64,000 nucleotides of DNA from Amycolatopsis saalfeldensis (GTDB lineage Bacteria; Actinomycetota; Actinomycetes; Mycobacteriales; Pseudonocardiaceae): assembly GCF_900110575.1 (NCBI RefSeq), contig NZ_FOEF01000008.1, positions 124,001 through 188,000 of the forward strand, in the 5' to 3' direction. The stretch's first letter is position 1. Every line of letters begins with the position of its first letter. Of this stretch, positions 7,162 to 14,810 are shown piece by piece. The notes beneath the pieces are model-generated. The model was not told the origin of the DNA. It was given only the letters and a program-made list of their open reading frames with translations, and made no database searches. A program made the position numbers and the translations under genes.

Positions 7162-7968
7162 GTGAGCGCAGCCGAGAAACCCGTGCCGGTGGGGTTGAGC
7201 ACCGCCTCGGTGTGGCCGTTGCGGGCCGGGGCGGGCTTCGAGCTCGCGGCCGACCTCGGCTACGACGGCGTCGAGGTGATGGTGTGGGCCGACCCGATCA
7301 GCCAGGACGTCGCCGCGGTGCGGCGGTGGTCGCGCCGGACCGGCGTGCCCGTGCTGTCCGTGCACTCCCCGTCGTTGCTGATCACGCAACGGGTGTGGTC
7401 GCCGGACCCGGTGGTGCGGCTGCGCCGGTCCGTGGACGCCGCCGTGGAGCTCGGGGCGCGCACCGTGGTCGTGCACCCGCCGTTCCGGTGGCAGCGCCGC
7501 TACGGCGACGCGTTCGGCGACCTCGTGGACGAGCTGGAGGAGTCCAGCGGCATCGAGGTCGCGGTGGAGAACATGTTCAAGGTGCGCCCGCCCGGCGGCT
7601 CGAAGAACTCGCGGGTTTCGGCGTTCCGGCCCTCGATCGACCCGACCGACGTCGGCTTCCGGCACTACACACTTGATCTTTCCCACACCGCCGCCGCGGG
7701 CATGGACGCGCTCGAGCTCGCCGAGCGGATGGGCGACGGGCTCACCCACGTCCACCTCGCCGACGGCACCGGGCTGCCCAAGGACGAGCACCTGATCCCC
7801 GGCCACGGCGGGCAGCCGTGCGCGGAGCTGGTGGAGCGGCTGGTCAGCAACGGTTTCAGCGGTCAGATCGTGCTCGAGGTCAACACCCGGCACGCCACCG
7901 GTTCGGCCGAACGGGCCCGCGCGCTGGCCGAGGCGCTGCTCTTTGCCCGTCTGCACCTTGGACAGTGA
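7162..7968 (+). CDS. Sugar phosphate isomerase/epimerase (xylose isomerase-like TIM barrel)
   Basis: A 268-residue TIM-barrel protein of the AP-endonuclease-2/xylose isomerase superfamily, equivalent in position to Rv0498. Seen: GLSTASVWPL at the first strand, GYDGVEVMVW, the metal-site segments VVVHPPFRW and VAVENMF, LDLSHTAAAG, THVHLADG and the terminal VLEVNTRH. The His, Glu and Asp residues in these strands fit a divalent-metal site. GTG at 7162 is taken as the start because the conserved part begins nearby; a CAGGAT hexamer 7 nt upstream suggests a leaderless message. An ATG at 7153 is an alternative. The substrate is unknown. Confidence 0.75.
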   Translation: MSAAEKPVPVGLSTASVWPLRAGAGFELAADLGYDGVEVMVWADPISQDVAAVRRWSRRTGVPVLSVHSPSLLITQRVWSPDPVVRLRRSVDAAVELGARTVVVHPPFRWQRRYGDAFGDLVDELEESSGIEVAVENMFKVRPPGGSKNSRVSAFRPSIDPTDVGFRHYTLDLSHTAAAGMDALELAERMGDGLTHVHLADGTGLPKDEHLIPGHGGQPCAELVERLVSNGFSGQIVLEVNTRHATGSAERARALAEALLFARLHLGQ

Positions 7969-8040
7969 CCTGGCCGTCACCAAGATCGGCTGTCCGGGCG
8001 GACAACGGCCGAGAGCCTGCTCGACCAGGGTGCGAACACG

Positions 8041-8046
8041 TAAAGT
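8041..8046 (+). promoter_or_regulatory. -10 element upstream of the thioesterase unit
   Basis: TAAAGT lies 7 nt before a GTG at 8054 that opens a 29-codon frame. This is the spacing seen at other apparent leaderless starts in the window. Confidence 0.45.
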
Positions 8047-8053
8047 GCCGACC

Positions 8054-8143
8054 GTGAACTCGTTGCGATCGTTGAACTTCGCCGCCGTCGGAACGCGCGG
8101 GCCGGGCCCCGCGCGCTGCCCCGCAGTGGCCGGTCGTCCGTGA
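8054..8143 (+). CDS. Candidate 29-residue leader ORF before the thioesterase
   Basis: GTG at 8054, seven bases after a TAAAGT hexamer, opens a frame beginning VNSLRSLNFAAVG and rich in Arg, Gly and Pro. Its TGA overlaps the GTG of the thioesterase gene (GTGA at 8140-8143). It has no recognisable motif. The promoter spacing and the coupled stop make translation plausible, and a role as an upstream regulatory ORF is inference. Confidence 0.38.
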   Translation: MNSLRSLNFAAVGTRGPGPARCPAVAGRP

Positions 8144-8970
8144 GCGCGGCCGACGACACCACGACCGCGTTCGAGACCGCCACCGCGATCCGCTCGCTCG
8201 GCGACGGCACGTTCACCACGACGTTGCGCGCGGAATGGTCGATCGCGAGCCATCCCCACGGCGGTTTCCTCGTCGCCCTGCTGGCGAAGACCGCCACGGC
8301 CGTCCTGCACGAGCGGGACGAGGCCACGGCGGAACCGCTGGTGGTGAGCGCCGAATTCCTGCACGCGCCCGCGCTGGGGCCGGTGCTGCTGCGCACCGAG
8401 GTCCGCAAGGTCGGCCGCCGCGCGACGGTGGTCGCCGTCCGCCTGGAGCAGCGCGGCCGCAGCTGCGTGGAGGCGCGCGTGACCACCGGGCGGCTGCCGA
8501 TGCGGCGCGCGGAGTGGTCGGATCTGCCGCAGATGCCGGCCGAACCGCCGTCCGGCGCGCTGCAGCTGACGGCGGAGACGTCCGAAGGCCGGTTCAACCT
8601 GTCCAAGAGCTGCGAGGTCCGGATCGACCCGGCGACGGCGGGCCACCTCGCCGGGCGCGCGGGCGACCCACCGCGGATGCGGCTGTGGGCCCGGCCGCGC
8701 CAGGGCGTCGTGGACGTCTACTTCGCCCTGCTGGCCGGCGACCTCAACCCGCCGGTGGTCGCGAACCTCGGCCGGCTGGGCTGGGCGCCTACGGTCCAGC
8801 TCACCGCGCTGGTGCGCACGCGCCCGGCGCCGGGCTGGCTGCGGGTGGTCGTCGAATCCCGCTCGGTGAACGAGGCCTGGTTCGACTCCGACGCGACGGT
8901 CGTCGACGCGCAGGGCCGGCTCGTCGCCCAGACGCGCCAGCTGGCCCTCGCCCCGGCCCCGGGGCCCTGA
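8140..8970 (+). CDS. Acyl-CoA thioesterase-like protein (double hotdog fold)
   Basis: A 276-residue protein resembling the TesB/FadM-type thioesterase family in actinomycetes (Rv0499 position). Seen: the N-terminal hotdog segment WSIASHPHGGFLVALLAKTA, which carries the helix over the sheet, then VVSAEFLHAPALGPVLLRTEV and a second, more divergent hotdog in the C-terminal half (PTVQLTALVRTRPAPGW ... DSDATVVDAQGRLVAQ). The expected reaction is hydrolysis of acyl-CoA, with unknown chain preference. The start is the GTG that overlaps the preceding small frame. It lies between the isomerase and proC, and no pathway link is evident. Confidence 0.7.
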   Translation: MSAADDTTTAFETATAIRSLGDGTFTTTLRAEWSIASHPHGGFLVALLAKTATAVLHERDEATAEPLVVSAEFLHAPALGPVLLRTEVRKVGRRATVVAVRLEQRGRSCVEARVTTGRLPMRRAEWSDLPQMPAEPPSGALQLTAETSEGRFNLSKSCEVRIDPATAGHLAGRAGDPPRMRLWARPRQGVVDVYFALLAGDLNPPVVANLGRLGWAPTVQLTALVRTRPAPGWLRVVVESRSVNEAWFDSDATVVDAQGRLVAQTRQLALAPAPGP

Positions 8971-8993
8971 CGGCGGTTTGGCACGCTGGCGCC

Positions 8994-9809
8994 ATGACTG
9001 TGATCGCGGTGCTGGGAGCCGGAAAGATCGGGGAGGCCCTGCTGTCGGGGCTGCTGCACGGCGGCCACGCGCCCGGGGACCTGCTCTTCATGGAGCGTTA
9101 CCCGGCGCGGGCCGAGGAGCTGACCCAGCGGTACCCGGGGCTGCGGTCGGTCACCGTCGCCGACGCCGCCAAGCAGGCCGACGTGCTGGTGGTCGCCGTG
9201 AAGCCGCAGGACATCGACCCGGTGCTGGACGTGCTGGCGCCGCTGCTCGGGCCGTCGTCGCTGGTCGTCTCGCTGTGCGCGGGGCTGCCGACGTCGCTGT
9301 ACGAGCGGCGCCTCGCCGAGGGTGTCCCGGTGGTCCGGGTCATGCCGAACACACCGATGCTGGTCGGCGAGGCGATGAGCGCGATCTCCGCGGGCCGGCA
9401 CGCGACGGCCGAGCACCTGGCCGTGGTGAAGGAGCTGCTCGCGCACGTCGGCCAGGTCGTCGAGGTGCCCGAGGGCCAGCAGGACGCCGTCACGGCACTG
9501 TCCGGCTCCGGCCCCGCGTACTTCTTCTTCCTGGTCGAGGCCATGATCGACGCCGGCATCCTGCTCGGCCTGCCGCGGGCGCTGGCGGGCCAGCTGATCA
9601 TCCAGTCGGCCGTCGGGGCGGCCAAGATGCTGGCCGAGTCGGACGAGCACCCGGCACTGCTGCGCGAGGCCGTCACCTCACCCGCCGGCACGACCATCAA
9701 CGCCATCCGCGAACTGGAGAAACACGGCGTCCGCGCCGCCCTGCTCGACGCGATCGAAGCGGCCCGCGACCGGTCCCAGGAACTCGGCCGCGCTCACGAC
9801 GAGCACTGA
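8994..9809 (+). CDS. proC: Pyrroline-5-carboxylate reductase
   Basis: A 271-residue enzyme that reduces 1-pyrroline-5-carboxylate to proline with NAD(P)H, the last step of proline synthesis. Seen: the Rossmann loop VLGAGKIGEALL at the N-terminus, VVAVKPQDIDPVL, RVMPNTPMLVGEAM, and the C-terminal family signature in the segment DAVTALSGSGPAYFFFLVEA and SPAGTTINAI. Length and motifs are typical. ATG at 8994 follows a CACGCT hexamer by 6 nt, again suggesting a leaderless message. Next come a small DNA-binding protein and bS22, the order seen in mycobacteria. Confidence 0.95.
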   Translation: MTVIAVLGAGKIGEALLSGLLHGGHAPGDLLFMERYPARAEELTQRYPGLRSVTVADAAKQADVLVVAVKPQDIDPVLDVLAPLLGPSSLVVSLCAGLPTSLYERRLAEGVPVVRVMPNTPMLVGEAMSAISAGRHATAEHLAVVKELLAHVGQVVEVPEGQQDAVTALSGSGPAYFFFLVEAMIDAGILLGLPRALAGQLIIQSAVGAAKMLAESDEHPALLREAVTSPAGTTINAIRELEKHGVRAALLDAIEAARDRSQELGRAHDEH

Positions 9810-9935
9810 CTCCGTCGGCTGGTCGAACTGGATTTACCGCAGCTATCGCCCGAATGCCCCAGCGGGGCTGCCTGAGACCGCCCTGGTGAGGGCCCATCCC
9901 GGTGACAGGCGTCGCACTGGTCCCACCTGTCCCGC

Positions 9936-9941
9936 TACTCT
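9936..9941 (+). promoter_or_regulatory. Candidate -10 of the small HTH gene
   Basis: TACTCT lies about 80 bp before the chosen start in the 209-bp gap after proC. No strong -35 is seen. The gap holds no other gene. Confidence 0.3.
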
Positions 9942-10018
9942 CGTGAAGAGCACGTGCGTGTCGATACCACAGGTGGGGAAGCCTCGTGGCGCGACACGTG
10001 TCGAAGGACGCGGTAAAC

Positions 10019-10234
10019 ATGTCGCCGAACAAGAAGGAGGATTTGCCCGCCGTAGGGCAGGTCCAGTTTTTGACCGTCGCCGAAGTGGCCACGCTGATGC
10101 GGGTCTCGAAGATGACCGTCTACCGCTTGGTGCACTCGGGTGAGCTGCCCGCCGTTCGCGTCGGGAAGTCGTTCCGGGTGCCCGAGAAGGCAGTGCACGA
10201 GTATCTGCAGGGCGCCTACTTCGACGTGGGCTGA
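10019..10234 (+). CDS. Excisionase/MerR-like small DNA-binding protein (HTH_17)
   Basis: A 71-residue protein that is almost entirely one winged-HTH of the excisionase/MerR class: FLTVAEVATLMRVSKMTVYR, HSGELPAVRVGKSFRVPE and a short helix (AVHEYLQGAYF). It corresponds in position to Rv0500A and to the small regulator beside proC in Streptomyces. It probably binds DNA as a dimer or oligomer; targets are unknown. ATG at 10019 gives the usual family length and has GAAGGA about 10 nt upstream. An in-frame GTG at 9986 with GGGGAA upstream would add 11 residues. It is not linked to any phage or integrase here. Confidence 0.85.
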   Translation: MSPNKKEDLPAVGQVQFLTVAEVATLMRVSKMTVYRLVHSGELPAVRVGKSFRVPEKAVHEYLQGAYFDVG

Positions 10235-10390
10235 TCGGTCGCCGGGCACTGGCTGGCAGCTAGCTCAGCCATGCCCGCCGACCGGCCCGCGTCGGCACGC
10301 GGGTAACCTGGTAAACCGCTCGTGCCTGTGCGCTCCACCCGTTGGACGCTGCGCCGGGCAGCGTTACCGACGACGACCTAAGGAGCGCCC

Positions 10391-10492
10391 ATGGGCTCTG
10401 TGATCAAGAAGCGCCGTAAGCGCATGTCCAAGAAGAAGCACCGCAAGCTTCTGCGCCGCACGCGAGTGCAGCGTCGTAAGGCCGGTAAGTGA
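10391..10492 (+). CDS. Small ribosomal subunit protein bS22 (AURKAIP1/COX24-like)
   Basis: Only 33 residues, extremely basic, with the core MGSVIKKRRKRMSKKKHRK and ending RRKAGK. This is the actinobacterial family known from mycobacterial ribosome structures as bS22 and related to mitochondrial mS38 (AURKAIP1). It sits on the 30S subunit near the decoding region. The start is well supported by AAGGAG (10380-10385) five bases upstream. A TAACCT hexamer at 10304-10309 may be its -10 element. A perfect terminator hairpin follows 21 nt after the stop, so it ends its transcript. Equivalent in position to Rv0500B. Confidence 0.92.
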   Translation: MGSVIKKRRKRMSKKKHRKLLRRTRVQRRKAGK

Positions 10493-10513
10493 GCCTTACG
10501 CTCCATTGACTGT

Positions 10514-10544
10514 CGTGGCCCGTCCAGCTTCTGGACGGGCCACG
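10514..10544 (+). terminator. Rho-independent-type hairpin after bS22
   Basis: A perfect 14-bp stem (10514-10527 with 10531-10544) closes a 3-nt loop, CTT. Only a short T-rich stretch (TCCATTT) follows, as is common in high-G+C actinomycete terminators. Confidence 0.8.
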
Positions 10545-10753
10545 TCCATTTGGCGGGCCGTTTCCCCCGTTCGAGTGAGGCGCGGGCCGCATTCCTGGTC
10601 CACGGCGTTAATACCAGGTAAGACCTGGTCAGGGCACCCCTCATGGCCGGTAACATGGCCGGTGCGTCCGCGCGATGCTTTCAGTGAGTGCAGGTTCGCG
10701 CGCTCCGGGTGATCGCCCGCCCCCACGCTCCGCCCCGCCCCTCAGGGAGTCTC

Positions 10754-11800
10754 ATGCCGTCGAACATCGTGCTCGTCACCGGGGTCGCCGGCGACCTGGG
10801 CGGAAAGCTGCTCGCCCGGCTCGGCAACAACCCCGGGTTCGAGCGGGTGATCGGCGTCGACACCGCCCCGCCGGCCAAATCGGTGCTGCAGCGCATGGGG
10901 CACGCCGAGTTCGTCCGCGCCGACATCCGGAACCCGCTGATCGCCAAGGTGATCAGCACCGCCGAGGTGGACACGGTCGTGCACGCCTCGTGCACCGCGC
11001 ACCCGGCCGGCCCGAGCCGTCGCGCGGCGGTCAAGGAAGTCAACGTCATCGGCACCATGCGGCTGCTGGCCGCGTGCCAGCGCTCGCCGCTGGTGCGCAA
11101 GCTCGTGGTGAAGTCCAGCGCGGCCGTGTACGGCGCGGGGGCGCGCTCGCAGGCCGTCTTCTCCGAGGATTCGGAGCTGATCCCGGCTTCGTCCAGCGGT
11201 TACGCGAAGGATGCCGTGGAGATGGAGGGCTACGTGCGCGGCCTGGCCCGGCGCCGTCCCGACATCACGGTCACGCTCTGCCGGTTCGCCAACATCATCG
11301 GCCCCGAGGTGGACACCGTGCTCTCGCGCTACTTCGCGCTGCCGGTGATCCCCACCGTCTTCGGCTACGACGCGCGGCTGCAGCTGCTGCACGCGTCCGA
11401 TGCGCTGACGGTGCTGGAGCAAGCAACGCTGGAGGACCATCCCGGCGTGTTCAACGTGGCGTCGGAGGGGGTGCTCACGTTGTCGCAGGCGATCCGCCGG
11501 GCGGGCCGGGTCGGGCTGCCCATGCCGAGCGCCGTGGTGCCGTCGGTGGGGAAGGTCCTGCGCGGGGCCCGCGTGGTCGACTTCTCCGCCGACCAGGTCC
11601 GGCTGCTGAACTTCGGCCGGGTGGTGGACACCAGGAAACTCAAGCAGGAGTTCGGTTACACGCCGCGCTGGACCACGCGTGAGGCGTTCGACGACTACGT
11701 CGCGGGCCGCGGCCTGCGCCCGGTGCTCGACGGCGGCAGGCTCGCCGGGCTGGCGGGCAGGGTGCTGGTGGCCGCCGCGACCGGGCAGGCGAGCCGATGA
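10754..11800 (+). CDS. NAD-dependent epimerase/dehydratase-like SDR (GalE2/Rv0501-like)
   Basis: A 348-residue extended short-chain dehydrogenase. Seen: the N-terminal nucleotide loop VTGVAGDLGGKLL, VIGVDTAPP at the second strand, ADIRNPL, the strand-5 segment KLVVKSSAAVYG, and a C-terminal substrate domain. The canonical YxxxK catalytic pair is not intact: the region reads SSGYAKDAVEMEGY. It may therefore bind nucleotide or sugar without classical epimerase chemistry, although its family relatives in the same locus carry the UDP-glucose epimerase name. ATG at 10754 follows AGGGAGT. Its stop overlaps the start of the acyltransferase gene (ATGA), so the two are coupled. Confidence 0.78.
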   Translation: MPSNIVLVTGVAGDLGGKLLARLGNNPGFERVIGVDTAPPAKSVLQRMGHAEFVRADIRNPLIAKVISTAEVDTVVHASCTAHPAGPSRRAAVKEVNVIGTMRLLAACQRSPLVRKLVVKSSAAVYGAGARSQAVFSEDSELIPASSSGYAKDAVEMEGYVRGLARRRPDITVTLCRFANIIGPEVDTVLSRYFALPVIPTVFGYDARLQLLHASDALTVLEQATLEDHPGVFNVASEGVLTLSQAIRRAGRVGLPMPSAVVPSVGKVLRGARVVDFSADQVRLLNFGRVVDTRKLKQEFGYTPRWTTREAFDDYVAGRGLRPVLDGGRLAGLAGRVLVAAATGQASR

Positions 11801-12831
11801 GCCGCGCGAGGGCCGAGAGTGAGGCGCACACCGTGAACGGTGCCCAGGCACAGGTGATCCCCCTGCACGGTCCCGGCCGGGAGAAGCCGGTGGCCGCCGA
11901 GCCCGAGGCTGCTCCGAAGGATGCTTCGGGCCAGGTGGACGCGCCCGTGGTGGCGTTCCCCTCGGCGCCTTCGACCGCCGCCGCGGCCGAGGAGTCGTTG
12001 CCGGAAGCCCTGCTGACGGCGTTGGACTTCCTGCGCCACCGGCTGACCGGCGACTACTCCGTGGACGAATTCGGCTTCGACGCGGAGCTGACCGACACCC
12101 TCGTGCTGCCGCCGCTGCGCGCGCTGTACGAGAAGTGGTTCCGCGTCGACACGCACGGCGTCGAGAACCTGCCGAAGACCGGCGGCGCGCTGCTGGTGTC
12201 GAACCACTCCGGCACGCTGCCGCTCGACGCGTTGATGACCGCCGTCGCCGTGCACGACGAGACGGGCGGGCGGCACCTGCGTGGCCTCGGCGCCGACCTG
12301 GTGTTCAAGCTGCCGCTGGTGGGCTCGTTCGCGCGCAAGGCGGGCCAGACGCTGGCCTGCAACGCCGACGCCGAGCGCCTGCTGACCGGCGGCGAGCTGG
12401 TGGGCGTCTGGCCGGAGGGCTTCAAGGGCGTCGGCAAGCCGTTCTCCGCGCGCTACAAGCTGCAGCGCTTCGGCCGCGGCGGCTTCGTGTCCGCGGCGAT
12501 GCGCGCCGGCGTGCCGATCATCCCGGTGTCGGTCGTCGGCGCCGAGGAGACCTACCCGAAACTGGGCGACATCCGGCTGCTCGCGCGCCTGCTCGGGCTG
12601 CCGTACTTCCCGGTCACGCCGTTCTTCCCGCTGCTGGGCCCGCTGGGCGCCATCCCGCTGCCCACGAAGTGGAGCATCGAGTTCGGCGAGCCCATCCGCA
12701 CCGACGAGTACGGCCCGGACGCCGTCGACGACCCGATGCTGGTCTTCACCGTCACCGACCAGGTGCGGGAGTCGATCCAGCAGACGTTGTACCGGCGGCT
12801 TTCCCGGCGCAAGAGCGTGTTCCGGGGCTGA
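11797..12831 (+). CDS. Lysophospholipid acyltransferase family protein (PlsC-like)
   Basis: A 344-residue membrane-associated acyltransferase, equivalent in position to Rv0502. An 80-residue Ala/Pro-rich N-terminal extension precedes the domain. Motif I is present as NHSGTLPLD, so the His and Asp are separated by six residues rather than the usual four (HX4D). The acceptor-site motif WPEGFKG and the motif IV region VPIIPVSVVGAEE are clear. Transfer of an acyl chain to a lysophospholipid or related lipid is the expected reaction. Start ATG at 11797 overlaps the preceding stop. Confidence 0.82.
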   Translation: MSRARAESEAHTVNGAQAQVIPLHGPGREKPVAAEPEAAPKDASGQVDAPVVAFPSAPSTAAAAEESLPEALLTALDFLRHRLTGDYSVDEFGFDAELTDTLVLPPLRALYEKWFRVDTHGVENLPKTGGALLVSNHSGTLPLDALMTAVAVHDETGGRHLRGLGADLVFKLPLVGSFARKAGQTLACNADAERLLTGGELVGVWPEGFKGVGKPFSARYKLQRFGRGGFVSAAMRAGVPIIPVSVVGAEETYPKLGDIRLLARLLGLPYFPVTPFFPLLGPLGAIPLPTKWSIEFGEPIRTDEYGPDAVDDPMLVFTVTDQVRESIQQTLYRRLSRRKSVFRG

Positions 12832-12852
12832 GTAGAACTGCCTGCCGGGCAC

Positions 12853-13197
12853 GTGCTGGACGATCCGATCGCGACGACGCCGAGTTGGCGCGGCTTCGCG
12901 CTGACGCTGACCCTGATTTCCTTGCTGGGCGTGATGTTCTCGCTGGGTCTCGGCTCCGTGTGCGTGATGGCGAGTGATGGGTGCTCCGGCGGCGACACCC
13001 GCTTCATCTGCACCGCGAGCGGTCAGAACACGGTGTTCTGGCTGCCCTTGAGCGGCTGGGCCACGGCGATCGTGGGCTCCTTGCCCATCGCGGGCTGGGC
13101 GTCACGGAGGGGCTGGGGGCCGTGGGCAGGCCTTTTCGCGGGCGCCCTGATCTACAGCGTCCCCGCGGTGGCCGCCTACTCCATCGCGGCCGGCTGA
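12853..13197 (+). CDS. Small membrane protein of unknown function
   Basis: A 114-residue protein starting at a GTG 22 nt after the acyltransferase. It shows three to four hydrophobic helices (about 15-40, 60-80, 88-112) and a loop with three Cys (VCVMASDGCSGGDTRFIC) that would lie outside the membrane and could form disulfides. No family was recognised. It is convergent with the HAD phosphatase, the gap being 7 bp. Coding is supported by its length, codon use and lack of overlap with other genes. Confidence 0.55.
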   Translation: MLDDPIATTPSWRGFALTLTLISLLGVMFSLGLGSVCVMASDGCSGGDTRFICTASGQNTVFWLPLSGWATAIVGSLPIAGWASRRGWGPWAGLFAGALIYSVPAVAAYSIAAG

Positions 13198-13204
13198 CTC
13201 GGGC

Positions 13205-14098
13205 TCAGCGCCGCCGGTAAGCCATTCCCGCGGCGACCGCGCCGGCCAGTGCGCCCGCGCCCAGCACGGACGGGACGCCGATCTTCGCGGCCTTGCGCCC
13301 GGTGCGGAAGTCGCGGATTTCCCAGCCGCGGGCGCGGGCGACGTCGCGCAGGCCGCTGTCCGGGTTGACCGCCACGGCGGTGCCGACGACCGAGAGCATC
13401 GGGACGTCGTTCTGCGAGTCGGAGTAGGCCGTGCAGCGTTTGAGGTTCAGGCCCTCGCGTGAGGCGAGCGCGCGCACTGCGTGGGCCTTCGCGCGGCCGT
13501 GCAGCATGTCGCCCACCAGGCGGCCGGTGTAGACGCCGTCCTTGGACTCCGCGACGGTGCCGAGCGCGCCCGTCAGGCCGAGGCGGCGCGAGATGATCGC
13601 CGCCAGCTCGATCGGGGTGGCGGTGACGAGCCAGACGCGCTGGCCGGCGTCCATGTGCATCTGGGCCAGTGCGCGGGTGCCGGACCAGATCTTGTCCGCC
13701 ATCAGCTCGTCGTAGATCTCCTCGCTGATCGTGGTCAGCTCCTCCACCGTGCGACCGGCCACAAAGGACAGTGCGCGCTCGCGGTGGGACTTGATGTCCT
13801 CCTTGTTCTCCCGCCCGCCGAGGCGGAACTTCACCTGCTGCCAGACGAAACCGGCCAGATCGGAGGAGGTGAAGAACTTGCGGGCGGCGAGGCCGCGCGC
13901 GAAGTAGAAGATCGAGGCGCCCATCATCATCGTGTTGTCCACGTCGAAGAACGCGGCCGCGGTGAGGTCCGGCGGGGCGGGCGGCACCGGCGGCACCGCG
14001 TTGGCCGTCGCGGTGGCAGCCTCGGCCGACGCCTCGCCCGCGATCGTGGCGAGCCGTTCCAGCTCCTGACTCTTATCCTTGCCACGCCAAGCTGACAC
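13205..14098 (-). CDS. HAD-IB family hydrolase (SerB1-like)
   Basis: A 297-residue phosphatase of the HAD-IB class. Seen: the DxDxT nucleophile motif in AAFFDVDNTMMMGAS, the second motif VWLVTATP (Thr), a conserved Lys in HGRAKAHAV and the Mg-binding segment AYSDSQNDVPML. A helical cap of the phosphoserine phosphatase type lies between motifs I and II, and a hydrophobic tail (VLGAGALAGAVAAGMAY) suggests membrane association. The substrate could be phosphoserine or a lipid phosphate such as lysophosphatidate. Start GTG 14098 is preceded by GGAGG. It lies near the acyltransferase, as in mycobacteria (Rv0505c). Confidence 0.85.
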   Translation of the reverse strand: MSAWRGKDKSQELERLATIAGEASAEAATATANAVPPVPPAPPDLTAAAFFDVDNTMMMGASIFYFARGLAARKFFTSSDLAGFVWQQVKFRLGGRENKEDIKSHRERALSFVAGRTVEELTTISEEIYDELMADKIWSGTRALAQMHMDAGQRVWLVTATPIELAAIISRRLGLTGALGTVAESKDGVYTGRLVGDMLHGRAKAHAVRALASREGLNLKRCTAYSDSQNDVPMLSVVGTAVAVNPDSGLRDVARARGWEIRDFRTGRKAAKIGVPSVLGAGALAGAVAAGMAYRRR

Positions 14099-14249
14099 GC
14101 ACCGCCTCCACGTTCGCCGCACGTCCCGGCGGCCGGAAACGGCCGGGCCCTGCTGCACAGGGTAGCGACCGGGCGACTCACCCGGTCGAGGTGTGGCGAG
14201 GCCCTCGGTCAGGGGTTGACGCGCGGGCCTGCGAGAGATCCGCGAGGCG

Positions 14250-14774
14250 ATGCTCCGGAAGCTCGACGGGCTGTCCGAGTACGACATCCGCCGTCCGCTG
14301 ACCTCGACCGGGACCAACCTCCTCGGGCTGGTCAAGCACCTGTCGGTGTGGGAGTCCCGGTACTTCGGCGAGGTCTTCGGCCGACCGTTCCCCGAGCACG
14401 TTCCCCGGTGGGACGACCTCGAGCAGCGCGGTGCCGACATGTGGGCGGCCGAGCACGAAACACGCGAGGAGATCACCGGCCGCTACCGGCGTGTCTGGGA
14501 GCACTCCGACGCGACAATCGTCGCTCTCGCCGTCGACTCGCCCGGCTACGTGCCCTGGTGGCCACGTCCGGACGTGATGCTGTTCAACGTCCTGGTCCAC
14601 CTGCTCACGGAGACCAACCGGCACGCCGGGCACGCGGACATCCTGCGCGAACAGCTGGACGCCGAGGTCGGGCCGGGCCCCGACCGGAGCGGGCGAGACG
14701 CAGCCTTCCGGGAGAACCGGCGTGCGGAAATCGAGCGGGTGGCCAAGGCAGCCGGCCCAGCCACCGCCTGCTGA
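14250..14774 (+). CDS. DinB/DUF664 family protein, possibly N-terminally shortened
   Basis: A 174-residue four-helix protein of the DinB-like fold often tied to thiol-dependent or metal chemistry in actinomycetes. Seen: LDGLSEYDIRRPL, TNLLGLVKHLSVWE with the first metal-type His, and LVHLLTETNRHAGHADILRE with further His residues. Relatives normally have about 15-20 residues before LDGLSEYD; here an in-frame TGA lies 11 codons before the first ATG (14250), while the intervening codons still read GLREIREA. Either it starts late or the 5' end has been lost. There is no good ribosome site. Function unknown. Confidence 0.65.
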   Translation: MLRKLDGLSEYDIRRPLTSTGTNLLGLVKHLSVWESRYFGEVFGRPFPEHVPRWDDLEQRGADMWAAEHETREEITGRYRRVWEHSDATIVALAVDSPGYVPWWPRPDVMLFNVLVHLLTETNRHAGHADILREQLDAEVGPGPDRSGRDAAFRENRRAEIERVAKAAGPATAC

Positions 14775-14810
14775 CCAGTCTCAAACGCTGCCGAACGTGG
14801 ACCGGGCCGT

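Noticed and set aside
9986..10234. Excisionase-like protein as a sign of an integrated element
   Set aside because: No integrase, attachment repeat or phage gene is nearby, and the same small regulator sits beside proC in many actinomycetes.
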